Assembly (NCBI GenBank): GCA_947307005.1
Contig: CAMZHY010000072.1
Coordinates: 1-11,236 of the forward strand
Source: an uncultured Planctomycetaceae bacterium
Lineage (GTDB): Bacteria; Planctomycetota; Planctomycetia; Pirellulales; Thermoguttaceae
Direction of reading: 5' to 3'
DNA: 11,236 nt
Each line of letters starts with the position of its first letter. The stretch's first letter is position 1. Positions 6,796 to 11,236 of this stretch are shown in pieces. Both the position numbers and the translations under genes were made by a program. The notes beneath the pieces were generated by a model, which did not search any database, was not told the origin of the DNA, and saw only the letters and a program-made list of their open reading frames with translations.

Positions 6796-7638
6796 TCAGT
6801 TTTCGTTCTTGTCAGCCTTTTCTCGCTTAATTTTTTCTAGCGCGTAAAAGAAGCGTCTTCCTTGTTCAAGTTGACTTTTGCGATCAAAATGGATGTTGTC
6901 AGGGTTAAGAACGACTCCGTCCGCCGAAACAAACTCCGCAGGTTGGGCGCGTTCGACGACTGACAGTTGAGCTTCTCTAAGCGCTTGCGCGCCCTTATTT
7001 TCACTGGGAATCGCCAATTCGCCGACAAGAATCGGAACGTTGGGCGCGTTAAATTCCCGTCGAAAATTGCTAAAGAGTCGGAGAAGCTTTTCTTCGTGTT
7101 CGCTCGCTTTTTCCTCGGTTGCGTCGGATTCGCCTTGTCGCCAGAGAATCGCTTCGAGGGTTCCGTCTTCGAGCGCACGTTTAGTTCTGGCGATAGCGTC
7201 GTCATAGGGATGAGAATTCGTCTGTTGAAAAAAAGCTCCCGGACTCCAGTCGTCGATGGAAGAACCTCCGCATGCCGTTGGCACGAGTCCTACCGCTATT
7301 TCGGAATTCGATTCAACGAGCATTCGGGCAAACTCTCGACCGGGTCCGACTCCGGCGACCGGTTTGTCGTAATGGATCGGCTCGATGGCGGGAACCCAGC
7401 GACCTTCCCGATCAAGCATGTAAACGCGGGGAATTGGGACGCGATCTTCTTCTTCAACGAAACCTCTTCCAGCCATGTTTGATTGACCTGCTAGAACAAC
7501 GATTCGGAAGGTGTCTTTTGTAGGGAGGTTGACAGATGGTTGCTCGTTGTCGTTTTGAGCGAGGGAGTGAGAAGCGCCGAAGCCGACGTACGTTAACGAC
7601 AAGCAAAATAGAAGGTAGACGTAAAATGATCGAAACAT
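6796..7638 (-). CDS. secreted SASA-family carbohydrate acetylesterase (sialate O-acetylesterase-like)
   Basis: The frame is open up to 7830, but the real start is most likely ATG at 7638, giving 280 residues. It has AAGGG eight bases upstream, and the first residues (MFRSFYVYLLFCLSLTYVGF) make a signal peptide ending near SLA-Q. The longer version would overlap the upstream gene by 164 bases. The mature protein is a SASA-domain esterase (PF03629, related to carbohydrate esterase family 6). Visible blocks are VLAGQSNMAGRG with nucleophile Ser53, GGSSIDDW (about 124-131), WRQGESDA (166-173) and PDNIHFD with Asp247 and His250 as the likely acid-base pair. Such enzymes remove O-acetyl groups from sialic acid, xylan or other polysaccharides; the substrate here is unknown. 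It is the second gene of an operon, 28 bases after the alpha/beta hydrolase stop, which suggests joint work on acylated glycans outside the cytoplasm. Confidence 0.87.
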   Translation of the reverse strand: MFRSFYVYLLFCLSLTYVGFGASHSLAQNDNEQPSVNLPTKDTFRIVVLAGQSNMAGRGFVEEEDRVPIPRVYMLDREGRWVPAIEPIHYDKPVAGVGPGREFARMLVESNSEIAVGLVPTACGGSSIDDWSPGAFFQQTNSHPYDDAIARTKRALEDGTLEAILWRQGESDATEEKASEHEEKLLRLFSNFRREFNAPNVPILVGELAIPSENKGAQALREAQLSVVERAQPAEFVSADGVVLNPDNIHFDRKSQLEQGRRFFYALEKIKREKADKNEN

Positions 7639-7666
7639 TGACAAGACCCTTAATTTGGTTGTTGCG

Positions 7667-8566
7667 TCAAAACCCCATCTTTTGCGCCCATGCGAAGCGA
7701 CGATCTTGCCAACTTTGGGCGTTAGGGAGATCGTCCCAAAACATATATCCATGGGGGGCGCCTGCGAAAATGTGAAGTTCGCAAGAAATACCCATTTTAC
7801 GAAGGCGTTTATAAACTTCGACCGATCCAAGAGGCGAATAAATATCCGCGTCGCCGTGGATAAGGCACATTGGCGGGGTCTTAGCGTCGAAATGGAAATC
7901 AGCGAGGATAGACGCGCCCTCGCCCTTGTTTACATTCGGATCTTTGGCGCCATCGTCGAGAACGTAAGCAGGATAGACAGGGATTGCAAAGGCAACGTTG
8001 CAAGGAAGTTTGTCTAACTCGTCGATGGGATCGTATGTCTTCGTCTCAGAGTTGACAGCGGTGAGGAGCGCGAGACATGCGCCTGCCGAATAGCCTTCGA
8101 CCCCGATTTTCTCGGGGTTAATGCCGTACTTTTCCGCCGAACCGCGAAGATAACGAACGGCGCGCTGCGCGTCTTGAAGGGCTGGTCCGTAAATCGGTCC
8201 TAACTCTGGACGCGGAACGCGATAAACCAAGATTGCTGTTACGTATCCTCGGTCATTCCAATACTTTGCAGGTGGAAATCCTTCGTTTTTATAGAAGCAG
8301 ACGTTAAAACCGCCTCCGGGCATTATGAGGACACAAGCGTCGGAAGTTTGCTTTTCGGGGCGTTGAATCAGCAAATATGGGGTCGTGACTTTAAGCGCTG
8401 GAAGATTGGGAACGTTCGGATCCACAAATTCTGGCTCGCGAACCGTTTCGCCAGGAGCGAGATTCGGCCAAATCTCGATCTTTTCAGGATTTTGAGCGTT
8501 GGCAATTATCGTGGTAAAAAGTATGACAGAGACGCTTAAAAGAAGTTGTCGAAGTTTGATGTTCAT
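7667..8566 (-). CDS. secreted alpha/beta hydrolase, BD-FAE/acetyl-xylan esterase-like
   Basis: The 299-residue protein begins with a clean signal peptide, basic MNIKLR then a hydrophobic core and ANA-Q at 22-25. The hydrolase core has MPGGGF (82-87) as the oxyanion-hole loop (family usual HGGG), GYSAGA (158-163) with nucleophile Ser160, HGDADIYSP (237-245) with Asp241 as the likely acid, and APHGY (270-274) with His272. Full triad and normal length point to an active enzyme. The closest functional group is the BD-FAE-like or acetyl-xylan esterase-type alpha/beta hydrolases that release acyl groups from plant or algal polysaccharides; the exact ester is inferred only from family. ATG at 8566 has AGGA nine bases upstream. 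It is first in a two-gene esterase operon under the promoter at 8645-8673. Most residues are usual for the family; the His-to-Pro change in the oxyanion loop (MPGGG) is common in this subgroup. Confidence 0.85.
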   Translation of the reverse strand: MNIKLRQLLLSVSVILFTTIIANAQNPEKIEIWPNLAPGETVREPEFVDPNVPNLPALKVTTPYLLIQRPEKQTSDACVLIMPGGGFNVCFYKNEGFPPAKYWNDRGYVTAILVYRVPRPELGPIYGPALQDAQRAVRYLRGSAEKYGINPEKIGVEGYSAGACLALLTAVNSETKTYDPIDELDKLPCNVAFAIPVYPAYVLDDGAKDPNVNKGEGASILADFHFDAKTPPMCLIHGDADIYSPLGSVEVYKRLRKMGISCELHIFAGAPHGYMFWDDLPNAQSWQDRRFAWAQKMGF

Positions 8567-8612
8567 GAATTCAATCCTGTGACATAACGGGAATTACAAA
8601 CGTCGTCCACGA

Positions 8613-8631
8613 TCGAAGCGTTTTGCTTCGA
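8613..8631 (-). other. hairpin at the 5' end of the esterase operon mRNA
   Basis: TCGAAGC (8613-8619) and GCTTCGA (8625-8631) form a perfect 7-bp stem with a 5-base loop. With the promoter at 8645-8673, transcription would start near 8638, so the hairpin lies within the first ten or so bases of the mRNA. It lacks a T-run and is not a terminator. A role in mRNA stability is a guess. Confidence 0.4.
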
Positions 8632-8644
8632 CCTAACGCTTAGA

Positions 8645-8673
8645 ATTATACGACGACTAACTTTGATCATCAA
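8645..8673 (-). promoter_or_regulatory. promoter of the esterase operon
   Basis: On the minus strand TTGATG (8673-8668), a 17-base spacer and a perfect TATAAT (8650-8645). Leader of about 70 bases to the first ATG at 8566. Confidence 0.7.
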
Positions 8674-8766
8674 ATCTACGCGACACCTCAATAATGATGC
8701 AACTTGCAGTAATATAGAGGCTTATATTTTTTTATTTTGTTTTTTGAAAAAAAATGAAAACCTCGC

Positions 8767-8795
8767 TTGACAGATTTCTTTTTCATGAGGATAAT
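8767..8795 (+). promoter_or_regulatory. strong promoter of the DAHP synthase leader, with UP-like A/T tract
   Basis: TTGACA (8767-8772) is a perfect -35 box, followed after exactly 17 bases by GATAAT (8790-8795), five of six matches. An A/T tract of about 35 bases (8723-8760) lies directly upstream, as an UP element would. The predicted start is near 8802, about 340 bases before the DAHP synthase start codon. Confidence 0.75.
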
Positions 8796-8889
8796 CCGAG
8801 GCGTTCGCTTTTCCCGTGGGGCGTTTATTCTCGGAGTCGTTCTTTTCGGGAAAGAAGTCGCGACCGGTTAGTCAAAACAAAGAATTCAG

Positions 8890-8979
8890 ATGAAAACCGC
8901 TTTCCTCTTTACGCGCTATTACTATTATTGCTGGCGTCTCTTTGTGAGCGACGTCGGCAGGGCGCGTATTGTCGCATAG
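8890..8979 (+). CDS. leader peptide of DAHP synthase attenuator, Tyr-rich
   Basis: A 29-residue peptide starting ATG at 8890 and ending TAG at 8977-8979. It begins MKTAFLFTRYYYYCWRLF: Tyr codons 10-13 (8917-8928, TAT TAC TAT TAT), Trp codon 15, and Phe codons 5, 7 and 18. Four adjacent Tyr plus Trp and Phe in so short an ORF, just before an aromatic pathway gene, is the mark of a regulatory leader peptide such as those of trp and phe operons. The ribosome site is weak (AAAGAA about seven bases before ATG). The overlapping +2 frame reads six Leu codons over the same bases, but has no ATG, GTG or TTG between the predicted transcript start and those codons. The peptide itself probably has no other function. 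Tyr is the most likely signal; the single Trp and the Phe codons may add general aromatic sensing. Confidence 0.75.
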   Translation: MKTAFLFTRYYYYCWRLFVSDVGRARIVA

Positions 8980-9023
8980 GAATGGCGTGACGCCGACTGA
9001 AAAAGAAGGCGAACCTTCCAAGA

Positions 9024-9064
9024 CTAAGAAAAGCCCTGCGACATTCGCAGGGCTTTTTTCTTAG
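9024..9064 (+). terminator. attenuator terminator upstream of DAHP synthase
   Basis: GCCCTGCG (9033-9040) and CGCAGGGC (9046-9053) form a perfect 8-bp stem with the 5-base loop ACATT, extended by A-T pairs and followed by six T (9054-9059). Flanking CTAAG/CTTAG add symmetry, so it can act on both strands. It lies 77 bases before the DAHP synthase ATG and after the leader ORF, with no other gene to terminate on the plus strand, which is why I read it as an attenuator. Confidence 0.85.
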
Positions 9065-9141
9065 GGTTCGTCGCTACGCTATATTTGTCGTTTTGATTAC
9101 TTGCGCCGCAATCAAGCTAAACTTGAAATAGGGTATGTCAA

Positions 9142-10164
9142 ATGATTATCTTGTTAAAGAAGAACGCAAGCCAAGCTCAGATTTCCAACCTGACTGAACG
9201 TCTCAAGGAGTTTGGCGTTGATACAAATCTTTCAGTCGGTTCTACGCATACGATCATCGGACTTGTTGGAGACACGTCGTCCGTCGACGTCGACATGCTT
9301 AGCGCTCTCGATATTGTGGAGTCTGTTCAACGCGTTCAAGAACCGTTTAAGAAGGCGAATCGACGTTTTCACGAGCAGGATACCGTAATCGAAATCGGCG
9401 ACGGGATTAAGATTGGCGGCGGTTCGTTCCAAATGATCGCTGGACCGTGTTCTGTCGAATCGGAGAAACAAATTGTCGAAATAGCTCTTGCAGTTAAAGA
9501 AGCGGGCGCGACAATTCTCCGCGGCGGCGCGTTCAAACCTCGCACCTCGCCCTACGCGTTTCAAGGACTCGGCGCCGAAGGATTGCGACTTCTTCAGCTT
9601 GCCAAAAAAGAAACAGGTATGCCGATTATTACGGAACTTATGGACGCGTCGCATCTTAAACTTTTTGAAGACGCAGACGTTGACGTCATCCAGATTGGCG
9701 CTCGCAATATGCAGAATTTCGAACTGCTGAAGAAAGTCGGCAAGACTAATCGTCCAATCCTTCTCAAACGAGGGCTAGCGAACACTATCCAAGAGTTGTT
9801 GACGAGCGCCGAGTATATTATGGCGGGCGGCAACGAGAAGGTTATGCTCTGCGAACGCGGTATCCGAACGTTTGAAACGCGCACTCGAAACACGCTCGAT
9901 CTTTCAGCAATTCCGGTTATTCATCGTTTATCTCACCTTCCCGTCATAGTCGATCCGAGTCACGCCACAGGAGATGCGCGTCTTGTTCCTTCTATGTCGC
10001 TTGCAGCGACCGCCGGAGGCGCCGACGGTCTTATTATTGAGGTTCACAACGATCCGTCACGCGCGCTTTGCGACGGCGCGCAATCGCTGACGCCCGAGGT
10101 CTTTGCCAAGACGGCCGAACGCGTTCGAGCGATTCTTCCGTTCGTCTGGCGCGATACAGATTGA
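9142..10164 (+). CDS. aroF: 3-deoxy-7-phosphoheptulonate (DAHP) synthase, type I-beta with ACT-like N-domain
   Basis: The enzyme joins phosphoenolpyruvate and erythrose 4-phosphate to DAHP, the first step of the shikimate pathway to Tyr, Phe and Trp, in the cytoplasm. The 340-residue length and layout match the Thermotoga-type enzyme: a ferredoxin-like/ACT-like regulatory domain at about 1-70, then the barrel. Visible motifs are AGPCSVES (100-107), RGGAFKPRTSPYAFQGLG (127-144), LKRG (208-211) and VDPSHATG (270-277). Expected metal ligands are Cys103, His274, Glu300 and Asp311; all are present. In this subtype the N-domain binds Phe or Tyr for feedback inhibition. The ATG at 9142 follows AGGG by about eight bases. 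The gene is preceded by the leader peptide and attenuator described above, so its expression probably also answers to tyrosine supply. It appears to be transcribed alone; the next gene starts 116 bases on. The symbol aroF is the usual annotation for this family, not proof of E. coli AroF orthology. Confidence 0.95.
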   Translation: MIILLKKNASQAQISNLTERLKEFGVDTNLSVGSTHTIIGLVGDTSSVDVDMLSALDIVESVQRVQEPFKKANRRFHEQDTVIEIGDGIKIGGGSFQMIAGPCSVESEKQIVEIALAVKEAGATILRGGAFKPRTSPYAFQGLGAEGLRLLQLAKKETGMPIITELMDASHLKLFEDADVDVIQIGARNMQNFELLKKVGKTNRPILLKRGLANTIQELLTSAEYIMAGGNEKVMLCERGIRTFETRTRNTLDLSAIPVIHRLSHLPVIVDPSHATGDARLVPSMSLAATAGGADGLIIEVHNDPSRALCDGAQSLTPEVFAKTAERVRAILPFVWRDTD

Positions 10165-10187
10165 CGCTTTTATCTTTGACAAACTCT

Positions 10188-10215
10188 TGTTTATGCGCGT
10201 TGAACGATGTACAAT
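10188..10215 (+). promoter_or_regulatory. possible promoter of the DUF2961 gene
   Basis: TTGTTT (10188-10193), 16-base spacer and TACAAT (10210-10215). The -10 is good and the -35 poor. A hairpin ACGCGC/GCGCGT with a T7 loop (10225-10243) follows in the would-be leader; an alternative CGCG-TTGA-CGCG stem (10218-10229) followed by C and seven T could instead be a weak terminator for the DAHP synthase gene. Confidence 0.35.
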
Positions 10216-10280
10216 CCCGCGTTGACGCGCTTTTTTTGCGCGTATAGATAGTTGCTTTAGGATAATCGCTAGGATTTCTT

Positions 10281-11236
10281 ATGTCCGGATTACTTTTGAT
10301 CGCGCGTCGCTTAACAGCGTCACTCTCCCTCTTGGTCTTCTTTGCTATATCAGAACCCGCATGGTGTCAGTCGGTCTCTCTCTCGTCCCTTCTCGACGAA
10401 ATGATAGATCGAACTTCGATTGTTACTACTCCGAACTACGTTTGTCGTCAGGCGAGCAGTTACGATCGCGCTGCTAAAAGTCCGGAAGATAATTGGTTCG
10501 CGAATAACGACACGTCCCAGTTTATCCGTGAAGAGACGAACGGCGATCGTAAAGAATGGGTTTTAATGGAAGAGGAGGGACCAGGCGCGATCACGCGTTG
10601 GTGGATAACGGCTCCCCACTATAAAAACAATTTCTACATCTATATCGACGGCGCGTCGAAACCGACGTTTAAGGGGAGAATAGACGAGATTGTCGGAGGA
10701 ACTTTTTTAGCGGGGGCGCCCCTATCCGAAGAGAACTCGCGAGGACGCAATCTCTATCTGCCAATTCCCTATGCGAAGAGCGTTAAAGTGACCTGTGATC
10801 GGATGGAAGAGCAACAGAATCTTTATTATCAAATCAACTATCGAACGTATTGCGACGACGTTGTCGTTGAATCGCTTACTTCCGAAATTCTCGACAATCA
10901 AAAGGATAAAATAACTTTCGTGAACTCAATTCTTCGCGATCCTGAGAAGACAATCGCAGGGACGTCGGAGAATCGTGAGATTCAAGGTTTTGCTCGACAT
11001 ATCGACGCGGAACAGTTGGAAGGACTTTATGAGGCGCACAGCGTTTATGGTCCGGGCGAGATTACGGAAATTGACGTAACGCTTATTGCCGCAGACGTTG
11101 TCCAAGCTTCTCGAAGCGTCGTCTTATCCATTTCCTTCGATGGAGAAGAAACGGTTTGGGCGCCAATAGGCGAATTCTTTGGATCCGGCGTCGGGATTAA
11201 CCCTTACGTTTCATGGTATTCTAAGGTTTCAAAAGA
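10281..11236 (+). CDS. secreted DUF2961 (GH172-like) protein, 3' end missing
   Basis: The frame is open to the window edge (318 residues seen), so the gene continues beyond it. It begins with a signal peptide: MSGLLLIARRLTASLSLLVF and onward, with likely cleavage near WCQ-S about residue 30. DUF2961 (PF11175) traits follow: EEEGPGAITRWWIT (about 97-110), YIYIDGASKPTFKG (about 118-131), a small-residue-rich stretch then RNLYLPIPYAKSVKVTC (about 155-171), and the late PIGEFFGSGVGINPYVSWY (about 296-314). The family is now glycoside hydrolase family 172, with characterised members acting on difructose dianhydride and on arabinofuranosides and forming multimers; the substrate of this one is unknown. 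ATG at 10281 has AGGA six bases upstream. With the esterases nearby it fits an organism that degrades complex glycans outside the cell, though it is not in one operon with them. Confidence 0.87.
   Translation, partial: MSGLLLIARRLTASLSLLVFFAISEPAWCQSVSLSSLLDEMIDRTSIVTTPNYVCRQASSYDRAAKSPEDNWFANNDTSQFIREETNGDRKEWVLMEEEGPGAITRWWITAPHYKNNFYIYIDGASKPTFKGRIDEIVGGTFLAGAPLSEENSRGRNLYLPIPYAKSVKVTCDRMEEQQNLYYQINYRTYCDDVVVESLTSEILDNQKDKITFVNSILRDPEKTIAGTSENREIQGFARHIDAEQLEGLYEAHSVYGPGEITEIDVTLIAADVVQASRSVVLSISFDGEETVWAPIGEFFGSGVGINPYVSWYSKVSK

Larger units (their letters stand above)
8802..9064 (+). promoter_or_regulatory. attenuator leader RNA of DAHP synthase (tyrosine/aromatic amino acid sensing)
   Basis: The leader RNA of about 263 bases runs from the predicted start to the end of an intrinsic terminator that precedes the gene. 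It contains a 29-codon peptide ORF (8890-8979) with four Tyr codons. Four segments can pair in competing ways. Segment 1: TACGCGC (8910-8916), just before the Tyr codons, pairs exactly with GCGCGTA (8962-8968). Nested inside, CTGGCGTC (8931-8938) pairs with GACGTCGG (8950-8957) with two G-U pairs. Segment 2: GCAGGGC (8957-8963) pairs exactly with segment 3, GCCCTGC (9033-9039), the left arm of the terminator. Segment 4 (9047-9053) is the same heptamer as segment 2. A ribosome stalled on the Tyr codons would cover segment 1 and leave 2 free for antitermination. A ribosome reaching the TAG at 8977 would mask 2 and allow termination. An upstream hairpin TTCTTT/AAAGAA lies at 8840-8856. Mechanism is inferred from layout. 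Confidence 0.75.

Noticed and set aside
7639..7830. 64-residue N-terminal extension of the SASA esterase frame
   Set aside because: It overlaps the end of the upstream hydrolase gene and puts the signal peptide in the middle of the protein. ATG at 7638 has a good ribosome site and begins the signal peptide.
8754..8990. 78-codon plus-strand frame with a six-Leu run, upstream of DAHP synthase
   Set aside because: Its only ATG lies upstream of the -35 box of the TTGACA-N17-GATAAT promoter, it has no later start codon before the Leu run, no ribosome site and an arginine/serine-rich, family-less sequence. The overlapping 29-codon Tyr-rich ORF explains the region better.
1..11236. tRNA, rRNA, CRISPR array or insertion sequence
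   Set aside because: No T-arm-like GGTTCGAATCC context with cloverleaf, no rRNA signature, no regularly spaced repeats and no transposase with terminal repeats were seen.

Overview
The window is about 11.2 kb of roughly 50% GC chromosomal DNA with standard stop codons, generous intergenic gaps and mostly short transcription units. Several secreted hydrolases with Sec-type signal peptides occur together: a SASA-type acetylesterase, a BD-FAE-like alpha/beta hydrolase and a DUF2961/GH172 protein. With a TIM-barrel sugar isomerase of the AP_endonuc_2 family and a membrane-linked peptidase-MA protein, this is typical of Planctomycetota or a relative in the PVC group. That placement is inference from gene content; the window has no rRNA or other marker to confirm it.

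Layout. 1-987: 3' part of a PaaK/CapK-like adenylate-forming enzyme (+). 988-1585: no gene; a possible structured RNA element lies around 1237-1340. 1586-2938: membrane-anchored or secreted gluzincin peptidase with a low-complexity tail (+), followed by a terminator at 2966-2993. 2994-3581: no recognisable gene. 3582-3621: bidirectional terminator. 4929-3650 (minus): a sugar phosphate isomerase/epimerase-like protein, then a small polyhydroxyalkanoate-system-like protein, with a good promoter at 5114-5141. 5327-6712: a SIS-domain phosphosugar isomerase fused to a HAD phosphatase (+), with its own promoter, ending at a bidirectional terminator at 6742-6771. 8566-6796 (minus): a two-gene operon of secreted esterases with a TTGATG-N17-TATAAT promoter at 8645-8673. 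8767-10164: a strong promoter, a leader RNA and a DAHP synthase (+). 10281 to the end: a DUF2961/GH172 family protein (+), cut by the window edge.

The main discovery is the leader of the DAHP synthase gene (8767-9141). A near-consensus promoter drives an RNA that contains a 29-codon ORF too short for ordinary gene calling. It has four consecutive Tyr codons, a nearby Trp codon and three Phe codons. It is followed by a strong intrinsic terminator placed before the gene. The segment GCAGGGC inside the leader ORF duplicates the right arm of that terminator, so it can pair with the left arm as an antiterminator. A further upstream segment, next to the Tyr codons, can sequester it. These are the parts of a classical ribosome-mediated transcription attenuator, here apparently sensing tyrosine (or aromatic amino acids generally) and controlling the first enzyme of the shikimate pathway. 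The enzyme also carries the N-terminal ferredoxin-like/ACT-like domain used for feedback inhibition in its family, so the gene may be controlled at both the RNA and the protein level.

The rest is a mixture of carbohydrate metabolism (isomerase/epimerase, SIS-HAD fusion), extracellular polysaccharide deacylation and degradation (two esterases, GH172-like protein), and genes of unclear role.
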